A model generated the notes under the pieces. That model saw nothing but the letters and a program-made list of their open reading frames with translations. It was not told where the DNA came from and searched no databases. Source: Comamonadaceae bacterium (GTDB lineage: Bacteria; Pseudomonadota; Gammaproteobacteria; Burkholderiales; Burkholderiaceae_C). From it: 53,936 nt of DNA. Shown here one piece after another: positions 29,514-38,070 of this stretch. The stretch is from assembly GCA_947455145.1 (NCBI GenBank), contig CANGME010000020.1, forward strand, positions 1-53,936. Reading direction: 5' to 3'. Each line of letters starts with the position of its first letter. The first letter of the stretch is position 1. A program made the position numbers and the translations under genes.

Positions 29514-30260
29514 GTGAACCAATTCCTTCAACTTCAAGCACTGCACTACGCCTACCCAGAGCGGGGTGCTGTGCTGCGTGACGTGAGCTTGCAGCTAGCC
29601 CGGGGCGAGATTCACTGCTTGATTGGCCGCAGCGGTTGCGGCAAAAGCACCGTGCTCAAACTTGTCGCCGGTTTGCTGGCGCCCTTGGACGGTCAGGTTT
29701 TGCTGCAAGGCCATACCATCATTGACCCCGTGCCTGACATGAGCTTTGTCTTTCAGACGCCCACCCTGCTGAATTGGCTGAGCGTGCTCGATAACGTGTT
29801 GCTGCCCTTGAGCCTGCACCGCGCAGTGACCGCCGCTGACCGTGCTCACGGCGAACAACTGCTGGCCCAAATGGGGCTGGCCGCGCTGTGTGACGAGCGG
29901 CCACAGCGCCTCTCAGGCGGGCAGCAAAGCCGCGTGGCGATTGCGCGGGCCTTGGTCACCCGGCCTGCGGTGCTGTTGATGGATGAACCCTTTGCCGCGC
30001 TGGATGCCATCACCCGCGAGGACTTGCAACGCGACTTCTTTGCCCTGTGCCAGGCCCATGGCACAGCGGTGCTGTTTGTCACCCATGACATGGCGGAGGC
30101 CGTGTTCCTCGCAGACCAGGTGAGTCTGCTGCACGAAGGGCGCATTCACGCGTCGTTGCGCATTGCATTGCCCAAGCCGCGTCACACCGCCCTGCGCTAC
30201 AGCGCCCCTTTTAACGCCCTGTGCGCTCAATTGCGCCAGGCCATGGACGCCACGCTGTGA
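29514..30260 (+). CDS. ABC transporter ATP-binding protein (nitrate/sulfonate/HMP-precursor type)
   Basis: 248 residues starting at GTG 29514 (a preceding ATG at 29512 reads straight into TGA). Walker A GRSGCGKST (38-46), Q-loop FQTPTLLNWLSVLDNV, signature LSGGQ (133-137), Walker B VLLMDEP (153-159) and the H-loop VTHDM. The FQTPTLL-W segment is typical of importers working with NMT1/SsuA-type binding proteins. It overlaps the permease gene by GTGA. Confidence 0.93.
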   Translation: MNQFLQLQALHYAYPERGAVLRDVSLQLARGEIHCLIGRSGCGKSTVLKLVAGLLAPLDGQVLLQGHTIIDPVPDMSFVFQTPTLLNWLSVLDNVLLPLSLHRAVTAADRAHGEQLLAQMGLAALCDERPQRLSGGQQSRVAIARALVTRPAVLLMDEPFAALDAITREDLQRDFFALCQAHGTAVLFVTHDMAEAVFLADQVSLLHEGRIHASLRIALPKPRHTALRYSAPFNALCAQLRQAMDATL

Positions 30261-31030
30261 TAAACCGCGACGCCGCCACCTCGGCTGTTTTGGGCTTGAC
30301 CTGCTTGGCCGCGTGGGAGGCCGTGGTGCGGCTGGGCCAGACCTCGCCGCTGGTGTTGCCCGCGCCATCGGTGGTGGCGCAAGCGCTGTGGCACGGCTTG
30401 AGCAGTGGTTACTTGTGGCCGCACATCGTTCACACGCTCACCGAAGTGGTGCTGGGTTTGCTACTGGGCGCTTCCATGGGTTTTGTGGGGGGCGTGGTGC
30501 TGGGCGAATCAGCCCGTGTGCGCCGCGTGTTCATGCCTTACGTAGTGCTCAGCCAAGTGGTGCCCAAGCTGGCGCTGGCGCCGCTGTTCATCGTTTGGTT
30601 TGGCTTTGGCCTCTTGCCGACCGTGGTGATGACGGCCTTGATCTGTTTTTTCCCGCTGCTGGAGAACATTGCCACGGCCATGCAACAAGTCGATGCCCAC
30701 AAGCTCGAACTCTTTCGGATGTTGCGCGCCAGTGCTTGGCAAACCTTATGGCGTCTCAAAATTCCGGCGGGCTTGCCCCACATCATGGCGGGCTTGAGGG
30801 TGGCCGTGGTGCTGGCCTGGGTGGGCGCGGTGGTGGGTGAATTTATCGGCTCCAGCTACGGCTTGGGGGCCTTGATCATTGCCGCGCAGGGCTCCATGGA
30901 CACGCCCCTGATGTTCGCCGTCCTGACCGTGATTACGGTCTTGGGCTTGGCGTTTTACCAAGCAGCGCAGTGGCTGGAGCAGCGCTTGCTGCGCTCACAG
31001 CTTGAGGTTTCCAAGAGGACGAAGACATGA
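30257..31030 (+). CDS. ABC transporter permease (BPD type)
   Basis: 257 residues from GTG 30257. Six hydrophobic segments are visible, with the ATPase-coupling EAA-like loop around DAHKLELFRMLRASAWQTLW followed by RLKIPAGLPHIMAGLRVAVV. The protein belongs to the SsuC/ThiX-type family. GTGA overlap with the ATPase and ATGA overlap with the binding protein gene tie the three together as one importer. Confidence 0.93.
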   Translation: MINRDAATSAVLGLTCLAAWEAVVRLGQTSPLVLPAPSVVAQALWHGLSSGYLWPHIVHTLTEVVLGLLLGASMGFVGGVVLGESARVRRVFMPYVVLSQVVPKLALAPLFIVWFGFGLLPTVVMTALICFFPLLENIATAMQQVDAHKLELFRMLRASAWQTLWRLKIPAGLPHIMAGLRVAVVLAWVGAVVGEFIGSSYGLGALIIAAQGSMDTPLMFAVLTVITVLGLAFYQAAQWLEQRLLRSQLEVSKRTKT

Positions 31031-31062
31031 AGATTCAATTAACAAACCAAGAGGATTTAACT

Positions 31063-32103
31063 ATGAAAAATCAAGCCACAAACCACTCAAAACGCCGCAT
31101 CGCAGGCTGGGCCGCAAGCTGCCTATTGGCCTTTAGTGTGCCCATGCCCAGCTGGGCGCAAGCGCCAAAGTTGGACAAAGTGGTGGTGGCCGGCTGGAGC
31201 AAGCCCATCACCGAAATCACCAACTTGTTGGTCGAAGAAGACAAAGGTTTTTTCAAAGCACGGGGCGTTGATTTGGGCTACCTGCCCGGCGCTGGCGGCG
31301 GTGACGCCTTGCGCAACTTGCTCAGCGGTCAAGCCGATGTGGCCTTCACCGACCCCGGCTCGCTCTTCGCAGCCTTGGACAAGGGCGAAAAACTGCGCGT
31401 GATCTACGACATCTACCCGCAAAACGTGTTCAACGTGGTGTCGCTGAAATCTCAAAAAATCTTCAAACCCGCAGACCTCAAAGGCAAGCGCATTGGCGTT
31501 TACAGTTTGGCCAGCGGCACGCGGCAAAACCTGCAAGTGCTGCTGAGCCAAGCCGGATTGACCGAGGCCGACGTCACCGTGGTCGTCACCGGCTTGCTCA
31601 ACTTTGCGCCGCTGATGCAAGGCCAGGTGGACGCCACCGCTGCCACGGACACGGGCTTGTTGGTGGGCCGCCAAAGAGGCTTGGGGGGTGTGAACGTGAT
31701 GGAAGTCAAAAACCACCTCAACATTTCCAGCGACTTCTTTGTGGTACGCGAAGACACCTTCCAGCAGAAAAAAGACGTTCTCAAGCGCTTCTTGCACGCC
31801 TACCAAGACAGTGCCAAGTGGATGATCCAATCCCCCGAGGAGGCCGCCAAACTCGCGGTGAAATACGCCATTGATGGACAAAACGCCAGCTTGAATTTGG
31901 ACATCATCCGGCTGCGCAACGAGTCCAGCGTGTCACCCCTCACCGACAAACGCGGCCTGGGCGCGCTGGACATGGCCAGCCTGCAAAAAGGCGCGAATGC
32001 GTACAAAACTTTTGGTGTCATTCAGCGTGACATCAAAATCAGTGAGGTGGTTAGCCAAGACCTGTTGCCCCCGGTCATGACCGTTAAGTCGGCCAAACGA
32101 TGA
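31063..32103 (+). CDS. Periplasmic binding protein, NMT1/THI5-like
   Basis: 346 residues with a signal peptide (hydrophobic core CLLAFSVPMPSWA, cleavage near AWAQA). The mature part follows the NMT1/THI5-like fold: WSKPITEITNLLVEEDKGFF, GGGDALRNLLSGQADVAF, LKGKRIGVYSLASGTRQNL. This family includes ThiY, which binds thiamin pyrimidine precursors, and SsuA. Two ATGs are possible; 31063 is chosen for the GAGGA site seven bases upstream, whereas 31027 overlaps the permease stop but has no site. Gene order with a TPP riboswitch points to a thiamin precursor ligand (inference). Confidence 0.9.
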   Translation: MKNQATNHSKRRIAGWAASCLLAFSVPMPSWAQAPKLDKVVVAGWSKPITEITNLLVEEDKGFFKARGVDLGYLPGAGGGDALRNLLSGQADVAFTDPGSLFAALDKGEKLRVIYDIYPQNVFNVVSLKSQKIFKPADLKGKRIGVYSLASGTRQNLQVLLSQAGLTEADVTVVVTGLLNFAPLMQGQVDATAATDTGLLVGRQRGLGGVNVMEVKNHLNISSDFFVVREDTFQQKKDVLKRFLHAYQDSAKWMIQSPEEAAKLAVKYAIDGQNASLNLDIIRLRNESSVSPLTDKRGLGALDMASLQKGANAYKTFGVIQRDIKISEVVSQDLLPPVMTVKSAKR

Positions 32104-32882
32104 ACCCCACGCCCCGCAACTTTGAAGGCCAAGTGATTTTGGTCACTGGCGCGAGCCGGGGCATTGGTGCGGCAATCGCCAAAGCCTTTGCCCGCGAAGG
32201 CGCGATGGTATTGGTCAACTACATCCACAACGCGCTAGCAGCCCAAGAGGTGGTGCGTCAATGCCAGCAACTCGGTGGTGATGCCCTTGCGCTGTGCGCT
32301 GATGTGCGCAGTGCCGATGCGGTCAACCAGATGGTGGCAACGGCACTGCGTGAAACAGCGCGAATCGACGTGGTGGTGAACAACGCATTTAGCCCCTACA
32401 GCTTTGACCCCGAGCAGCGCCAACGGTTTTGGCAAACGCCTTGGCAGGCCTACCAAACTCAGTTCGATGGCGCGGTTCATGCGGCCTACAACGTGTGCCA
32501 AGCCGTGCTGCCACATTTCAAACAACGCGCCCAAGGCAGCATCATTAACCTAGTGAGTGACTTGGTGGAGCGCCCCAGCATCGCCTACCACGACTACAGC
32601 ACCGCCAAATCGGCCCTGGTGGGCTTTAGCCGCAACCTGGCCACCGAGTTGGGGCCGCTGGGCATTCGCGTCAACTGTGTCGCGCCGGGTTTGGTGAGCC
32701 CCACCGATTCAAGCCGCGCGACCAAAGAGGCCGTGAAAGACGCCTTGATCGAGCAGACGCCGCTGGGCCGCATGGCCACCCCGGATGATGTGGCCGGCCC
32801 CGTGCTTTTTTTAGCCTCGCCATGGAGCCGTTTTATGACCGGTCAGGTGTTGATGGTGGACGGTGGCTTGGTGATGCGGTGA
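32100..32882 (+). CDS. Short-chain dehydrogenase/reductase (FabG-like)
   Basis: 260-residue classical SDR. NAD(P)-binding TGASRGIG (16-23), NNA motif at 94-96, active-site Ser 153, Tyr 166 and Lys 170 (YSTAK), PG motif (VAPGLVSPTD). The start overlaps the binding-protein stop by ATGA, making it the sixth gene of the riboswitch-led operon. In the proposed pathway it would reduce the aldehyde made by the LuxC-like enzyme to an alcohol; annotation as a 3-oxoacyl-ACP reductase would be the automatic but less informative call. Confidence 0.88.
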   Translation: MNPTPRNFEGQVILVTGASRGIGAAIAKAFAREGAMVLVNYIHNALAAQEVVRQCQQLGGDALALCADVRSADAVNQMVATALRETARIDVVVNNAFSPYSFDPEQRQRFWQTPWQAYQTQFDGAVHAAYNVCQAVLPHFKQRAQGSIINLVSDLVERPSIAYHDYSTAKSALVGFSRNLATELGPLGIRVNCVAPGLVSPTDSSRATKEAVKDALIEQTPLGRMATPDDVAGPVLFLASPWSRFMTGQVLMVDGGLVMR

Positions 32883-32933
32883 AGCACAACCTCGCGCGCT
32901 GATTGAATCAGAATTTCGTGGACAATCTTTATC

Positions 32934-33854
32934 ATGAAAACCCAATCAAAATCCGCAGCGCTTGAACTCCACTGCGCTACCCATGAGCCCTTGAACTTCA
33001 CCATGCCCGCGCTGGCCTGCGATTGCCACACGCATGTGTTTGGCCACGCCGGTCAATTCCCCTTCGCGGCGGATCGTCAATACACCCCCGGCGATGCCTC
33101 GGTGGCCGAGCTGCTGGCCTTGCAAAAGCATTTGGGCTTGGATCGGGTGGTTATCGTTCACCCCAGCCCCTACGGCGCTGACAACGCCTGCACGGTAGAT
33201 GCCTTGCGCCAATTGGGAAACCGCGCACGTGGTGTGGCGGTGATTGATACGGCCACCACCGACGCCGAGTTGCGTGACATGCACGAGGCCGGTGTACGTG
33301 GTGTACGTTTGAACCTGGAGACAACCGGCATCAGTGACCCTCGGCTGGCCGCAGAGCAACTGCGCTGGGCTAGTGCGCGGGTGGCACCGCTGGGTTGGCA
33401 TTTGCAGATGTACACGCAACTGAGCGTGGTGGTGTCGCTGCAAGCCGAGATTGAGGCCTTGAGCATCCCCTTGGTGGTTGATCATTTTTGCCGTGCATCG
33501 GCAGCGCTGGGCGTGGATCAACCGGGATTTGATGTGTTGCTGAACTTGGTGCGTGCGGGCAAGGTGTGGGTGAAACTGTCTGCGCCGCACCGCATCTCTA
33601 ACTTGCCAGATTGCGACGATGCAAAACCGCTGGTGCAAGCCCTGGTCGCCGCCAACCCAGATCGCATGCTGTGGGGCAGCGATTGGCCGCACCCCGGTGC
33701 CAAGCCGGGCAAGCCGCGCCGAGTGGATGAGATTGAAAGCTTCAACCCCATCAACGATGGCCGAGCCTTGAACCGCCTGAACGAGTGGGTGGGTGATGCG
33801 GCCACGCTGCACAAGATTCTGGTGAGCAATCCGCAAGTGCTTTACGATTTTTGA
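32934..33854 (+). CDS. Amidohydrolase family 2 protein (LigI-like lactonase)
   Basis: 306-residue TIM-barrel metal hydrolase. Metal motif CHTHVFGH (DCHTHVF), later WGSDWPHPG with the catalytic Asp. The family includes 2-pyrone-4,6-dicarboxylate lactonase and 4-sulfomuconolactonase; FPFAADRQYTPGDAS near the N terminus is typical of that branch. It begins 51 bp after the SDR, without the overlaps seen upstream, and no strong ribosome-binding site, so membership in the riboswitch operon is uncertain. A paralogue lies at 43702-44592. Confidence 0.85.
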   Translation: MKTQSKSAALELHCATHEPLNFTMPALACDCHTHVFGHAGQFPFAADRQYTPGDASVAELLALQKHLGLDRVVIVHPSPYGADNACTVDALRQLGNRARGVAVIDTATTDAELRDMHEAGVRGVRLNLETTGISDPRLAAEQLRWASARVAPLGWHLQMYTQLSVVVSLQAEIEALSIPLVVDHFCRASAALGVDQPGFDVLLNLVRAGKVWVKLSAPHRISNLPDCDDAKPLVQALVAANPDRMLWGSDWPHPGAKPGKPRRVDEIESFNPINDGRALNRLNEWVGDAATLHKILVSNPQVLYDF

Positions 33855-33873
33855 GTTTTTAGACTTCAAAGCA

Positions 33874-34857
33874 ATGAAAACTTTAACCCACGGTCGCCGT
33901 CTATTTTTGTCGTTGTTAACGCTTGCCGCCTGCGTGCCAACGCTGGCCAACGCTCAGCAAACCTACCCCTCACGCCCCATCACCTTGATTGTGCCCTTCG
34001 CAGCTGGCGGGGGCACGGACAGTATTGCGCGTGATATCGCTAAATCGTTGGCCGACAAGTTGGGCCAGCCCGTGGTGGTGGACAACAAGGGCGGTGGTGG
34101 CGGCTCTATCGGAGCCAATATGGTGGCCAAGGCGCAGTCGGATGGCTACACCTTGCTGTTCGCCACCTCCACCTTCGTCACCAATGCAGTGACCGAAGGC
34201 ACTGCCCCTTATCAGGTGGACAAAGACTTCGCGCCGGTGGCCCTGATTGGGCGCGGCCCTTTGCTGGTGGTGGCCAACAAGGAGATGGGCGTCAAAACCC
34301 TGGCGCAACTGCGCACGGTTGTGGCGGCGCGCCCACAGGGGGTTAACTTTTGTTCCGCCGGCAACGGCAGCATTAATCACCTTGCGGGTGAGTTGTTCCG
34401 CCAGAAGACCAAGCTGGACATGACCCATGTGCCCTACAAAGGCAGCGGCCCGGCCACGCTGGACTTGCTGGCTGGGCGCGTGCAATTGTTCTTTGCCACC
34501 GTGCCCACCATCCTGCCCTATGTGCAGGACCATCGCGTTGAGCTGCTAGCAGTGACGGGTGCCAAACGATCCGCCTTGTTCCCGGCCACGCCCACTTTGG
34601 CGGAATCAGGCTTGGGCAACGTGGACATCACTACCTGGTGGGGTGTACTGGCCCCTGCAAACACGCCCAAGGCGATTGTTGACAAACTCAATCACGCCAT
34701 CAACGAAGCCGCTGCCCGTGACCCGGTGCGCTCAAGGCTGGTGCATGAAGGGGCCGAGGCCATCAGCGGTTCACCGGCTGATTTTCAGCGCGTCTTGGGG
34801 CAGGAGTTGACGCTGTGGCGTGATGTGGCGAGTGCGGCTGGGATGAAGGCGAAATAG
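33874..34857 (+). CDS. Tripartite tricarboxylate transporter receptor (Bug family), copy 1
   Basis: 327 residues with a signal peptide (LSLLTLAACVPTLANAQ) and the Bug fold: YPSRPITLIVPFAAGGGTDSIAR, DNKGGGGGSIGANMVAKA, VPYKGSGPATLDLLAGRVQ. These receptors capture carboxylates in the periplasm for TctAB-type permeases, which are absent here. It follows the amidohydrolase by 19 bp and is probably co-transcribed with it. Confidence 0.92.
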   Translation: MKTLTHGRRLFLSLLTLAACVPTLANAQQTYPSRPITLIVPFAAGGGTDSIARDIAKSLADKLGQPVVVDNKGGGGGSIGANMVAKAQSDGYTLLFATSTFVTNAVTEGTAPYQVDKDFAPVALIGRGPLLVVANKEMGVKTLAQLRTVVAARPQGVNFCSAGNGSINHLAGELFRQKTKLDMTHVPYKGSGPATLDLLAGRVQLFFATVPTILPYVQDHRVELLAVTGAKRSALFPATPTLAESGLGNVDITTWWGVLAPANTPKAIVDKLNHAINEAAARDPVRSRLVHEGAEAISGSPADFQRVLGQELTLWRDVASAAGMKAK

Positions 34858-34866
34858 AAAAAAATT

Positions 34867-34948
34867 CCGTTCGGGCTGAGCTTGTCGAAGCCTCGCAGCC
34901 CTTCGACACTTCGACAAGAGCAGGACAGGCCAAGCTCAGGGTGAACGG
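34867..34948. repeat. Dispersed palindromic repeat (GAGCTTGTCGAAG type), copy 2, interrupted
   Basis: Left arm CCGTTCGGGCTGAGCTTGTC with GAAG is intact. The right arm (34901-34948) carries about 22 extra bases (34909-34930), including a partial duplication CTTCGACA-CTTCGACAAG; without them it would match the left arm. Same family as 20340-20398, here between the convergent Bug receptor and hydroxyacid dehydrogenase genes. Confidence 0.7.
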
Positions 34949-36124
34949 TTACCGCTTAGGCTCGAAAAGAAGCCCCGCCTCAATCTCCTGAATCGAACGT
35001 GCACCGCATAGCTGCATAGTGCGGGTCAGCTCGTCTTTGAGGATGGCAATCGCACGTTCAGCACCCGCTTGACCACCCGCCACCGCGCCGTACAGCGTGG
35101 CGCGCCCCAGCAGCACACCTTGAGCCCCACAGGCCAAGGCTTTGACGATATCGCTGCCCCGGCGAATGCCGCCGTCCAGCAGGACGGGGATGCGCCCATC
35201 GACGGCCTGAACTATGCCCGGCAAGGCGTCCAGCGTGGCCACTGCGCCTTCCAATTGGCGACCCCCGTGGTTGGACACCACCACGGCGTCGCAACCCATG
35301 TCTGCCAAGCGTTGCGCGTCGGCAGGGTGCAGCACGCCTTTGACAATGAGTTTGCGTGGCCACGCATCGCGTAGCTTTTGCAGCGCATCCCAGTCGAAGG
35401 CCGTGTCGTAGTTTTTGCCGACCGATGTGGCGATGGCCGAGGCGGAGGGCGTGGAGGAGGGTTTTGGGCTGGCCTGCTCCAGCCCGCGCAGGTTTTCCAT
35501 CACCGGCAAGCCGCGTCGCAACACGTTCAGCACCCATGCGGGGTGCAGGGCAAAGTCCAGCGTGTTCTTTGGGGTCAGCTTGAAGGGTACGGAGAAGTCA
35601 TTGCGCTGGTCTCGCTCGCGCTTGCCGCCGACGGGCAAGTCCACGGTGATCATCAGCGCCTCGTAGTCGGCCACCCTGGCGCGCTCGATCAGTGCGGCTT
35701 GGAAAGTTTTGTTTTTAAAGATGTAAGACTGAAACCACAAGCGCCCCGGTGCGGCATCCGCAATTTGCTCGATGGAGGTCGTGGCGGAACTGGACAGAGT
35801 GTAGGGAATGCCTGCTGCTGCCGCCGCACGCGCAATGGCGATGTCACCCCCCGGCCGGCCGTAGCCCACTGCGCCGGTGGGGGCAATGGCCATGGGCAGG
35901 GCTGCGGGCTGGCCGAGCAAGTCAATGCCGGTGTTGATCACTGAGACATCGCGCAACACGTGGGGCAGCAAACGCAGGCGCGCAAAGGCGGCGCGGTTGT
36001 CTCGTAGCGTCAACTCGTCTTCTGCACCGCCGTCAAAAAAATCAAAAATCGCACGGGGCAAATGTTGCTGGGCCGCACGCCGCAGGTCTTCAATGGCATA
36101 GGCGGAGGCGGCGCTGAAGGGCAT
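34949..36124 (-). CDS. FMN-dependent alpha-hydroxy acid dehydrogenase
   Basis: 391-residue member of the lactate/mandelate/glycolate oxidase family, oxidising an L-2-hydroxy acid to the 2-oxo acid on FMN. Key motifs: APTGAVGYGRPGG (flavin site), FQSYIFKN, and the catalytic VSNHGGRQLEGA (His base and Arg) followed by LLDGGIRRGSDIVKALA. Last gene of the minus-strand catabolic run; its stop codon abuts the repeat element at 34948. Substrate cannot be assigned; lactate, mandelate and 2-hydroxyglutarate-type acids are all possible. Confidence 0.9.
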   Translation of the reverse strand: MPFSAASAYAIEDLRRAAQQHLPRAIFDFFDGGAEDELTLRDNRAAFARLRLLPHVLRDVSVINTGIDLLGQPAALPMAIAPTGAVGYGRPGGDIAIARAAAAAGIPYTLSSSATTSIEQIADAAPGRLWFQSYIFKNKTFQAALIERARVADYEALMITVDLPVGGKRERDQRNDFSVPFKLTPKNTLDFALHPAWVLNVLRRGLPVMENLRGLEQASPKPSSTPSASAIATSVGKNYDTAFDWDALQKLRDAWPRKLIVKGVLHPADAQRLADMGCDAVVVSNHGGRQLEGAVATLDALPGIVQAVDGRIPVLLDGGIRRGSDIVKALACGAQGVLLGRATLYGAVAGGQAGAERAIAILKDELTRTMQLCGARSIQEIEAGLLFEPKR

Positions 36125-36130
36125 GTCAGC

Positions 36131-37114
36131 TTAGTTCTCAGGCTTGATGGCTGCAGCTTTAATGACACTCTCCCAGCGGTCAAAGTCTCGCTTGAGGAAG
36201 GCGGAGAATTCGGCAGGCGTGTCGCCCACGATCACCGCGCCGAGTTTTTCCAATTGCTGTCGCACCTCGGGCTTGGCTAGGGCTTTCACCATGGCGTCGT
36301 GCAAGGCATTAACGATGGCGGGTGCGGTCTTGGCCGGGGCCAGCATGCCGACCCAAGGCGCGGTTTCTTCAAAGCCGGGGAAACCGGACTCTGACATGGT
36401 GGGTGTGTCAGAGAACTGCGCCATTCGTTTGGCTGTGCCTACCGCCAAAATGTTGACGCGTTTGGCTGCCACGTTCTCCGCAATGCCAATGACGGGGTAG
36501 AACATGAAGTCCACCCGATTGGCCATCACGTCCAGCAGGGCAGGGGCGTTGCCTTTGAAGGGCACGTGCAGCATTTTGCTTTTGGCTTGCGTGGCAAACA
36601 GCTCGCCCGCCAGATGGCCCGAGCCGCCGCTGCCGGATGAGGCGAAGCTCACCGCTTCCGGCTTGCTGCGGGCTTTCTTCAACAAATCACCCACCGATTT
36701 GAGCGGCGCGTCATAGGCGTTGACCATGACCAGCGGCAGGTTGGCGGCGTTGGAGATGGGGGTGAAATCGGTCTTGGGGTTGTAGCCTGCTTGATCGCCC
36801 AACAGGATGGGGTTGACGTTCATCCCCAGCGATGAAAAAAGCAGCGTGTAGCCATCAGGTGCGGCGTTGCGCACCTCACGCGTGGCAATCATGGAGCTGG
36901 CTCCGGCTTTGTTTTCGACGACGACGGATTGCCCCAAGGTGGCCGTCATGTCTTTGGCCAGAACACGGGCTATTACGTCGGTCGGGCCACCGGCTGCAAA
37001 GCCGACAAGCAGGCGAATCGGCTTGGTGGGGTAGGGGTCTGCGGCCAGTGCTGGGGCTAGGCTGGCACAGCTTACAACGGCCAGTAAAGTGAGATTGAAA
37101 AATATTTTTTTCAT
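36131..37114 (-). CDS. Tripartite tricarboxylate transporter receptor (Bug family), copy 2
   Basis: 327 residues from ATG 37112-37114, with signal peptide (LTLLAVVSCASLAPALAAD). Family motifs YPTKPIRLLVGFAAGGPTD, VENKAGASSMIATREV, VPFKGNAPALLDVMANRV. The longer reading from 37366 overlaps the FAH gene and is rejected. It lies 14 bp after the FAH-family gene and 6 bp before the hydroxyacid dehydrogenase. Confidence 0.92.
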   Translation of the reverse strand: MKKIFFNLTLLAVVSCASLAPALAADPYPTKPIRLLVGFAAGGPTDVIARVLAKDMTATLGQSVVVENKAGASSMIATREVRNAAPDGYTLLFSSLGMNVNPILLGDQAGYNPKTDFTPISNAANLPLVMVNAYDAPLKSVGDLLKKARSKPEAVSFASSGSGGSGHLAGELFATQAKSKMLHVPFKGNAPALLDVMANRVDFMFYPVIGIAENVAAKRVNILAVGTAKRMAQFSDTPTMSESGFPGFEETAPWVGMLAPAKTAPAIVNALHDAMVKALAKPEVRQQLEKLGAVIVGDTPAEFSAFLKRDFDRWESVIKAAAIKPEN

Positions 37115-37128
37115 GATTGAAAGCCTCA

Positions 37129-38070
37129 TTAAATAATTGTGTGGTCCATCACACCCACTTGCGAAATTTCCATCCGCAACTGGTCGCCTGGATGCAAATA
37201 GATCGGTGGTTTGCGAAAAGCACCAATGCCTGCGGGCGTGCCCGTGCCGATCACGTCGCCGGGCTCCAGCGTCATGAACTGCGACAGGTAGGCGATGAGC
37301 GTGGCGACTGGGAACAGCATGTCGGCGGTGTGCCCGTGCTGCATGGGTTGACCGTTGAGGGTGCAAGTCAACTCCAGCGTTTGCGGGTCGGCAATCTCAT
37401 CGCGCGTCACCAACCAAGGGCCCATAGGCGCGAAGCCGTCCATGCTTTTGGCAAAGGTGGTTTGGGGCGGTGACACGTCAAACTGGAATTCACGCGCGCT
37501 CACGTCGTTCAAGAGCGTGTAGCCCGCCACCAGGGCCATCGCGTCAGCCGCAGCCACGTCTTTGCCGTAGCCACCGATGATCACCGCCAGCTCGGTTTCA
37601 AAGTCCATCTTCGTCACTGCTGCTGGGCGCGGCACGTCCGCATTAGCTGCGGCCACGCTTGATGGCACTTTGAAGATGATGCGGGGTTTTTCAAACGGGG
37701 TGACGCCGGATTCTTTGGCGTGGTCGGCGTAGTTGCGGCCCACGCCCATGATCTTGCCGGGGCGGGGCACGGGGGCGTAGAGCGTGAGGTCTTTAAACAG
37801 GTCGAAAAGGGTGTTGGCTTGCTGCGATGCGTGCTCAACATGAGTCGCCAGCTTCGCAATAGCGTCAGGGCCTGATTGAAGCCAACGCATGATGCCGCCC
37901 GTGGGGGCTGCGATGCCGCTGGCGGCGTTGTGGCTCTCTGCCTCTGCGCTGATGGGTAGCGCAGTCAACCACGCGCTGATGTCCAACACGCGAGCATCCG
38001 ATACGTTCTCGCCCAACACCACACCGGTTTTGACAGGACCATCGCCTTGGCGGTAGGTGATCAGCTTCAT
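37129..38070 (-). CDS. Fumarylacetoacetate hydrolase (FAH) family protein
   Basis: 313-residue FAH-fold enzyme. Catalytic/metal motifs GVGRNYADHAKE, DFETELAVIIGGYGK and VSAREFQFD are intact. Members hydrolyse or isomerise 2-oxo-dicarboxylates in aromatic ring-cleavage routes (fumarylpyruvate, 5-carboxymethyl-2-hydroxymuconate and similar). ATGA overlap with the upstream TauD-like gene. The exact substrate is unknown. Confidence 0.9.
   Translation of the reverse strand: MKLITYRQGDGPVKTGVVLGENVSDARVLDISAWLTALPISAEAESHNAASGIAAPTGGIMRWLQSGPDAIAKLATHVEHASQQANTLFDLFKDLTLYAPVPRPGKIMGVGRNYADHAKESGVTPFEKPRIIFKVPSSVAAANADVPRPAAVTKMDFETELAVIIGGYGKDVAAADAMALVAGYTLLNDVSAREFQFDVSPPQTTFAKSMDGFAPMGPWLVTRDEIADPQTLELTCTLNGQPMQHGHTADMLFPVATLIAYLSQFMTLEPGDVIGTGTPAGIGAFRKPPIYLHPGDQLRMEISQVGVMDHTII

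Noticed and set aside
37115-37366. N-terminal extension of Bug receptor copy 2
   Set aside because: It is Arg/His-rich, overlaps the FAH gene and lacks a signal peptide; the Met at 37114 gives a normal signal sequence.
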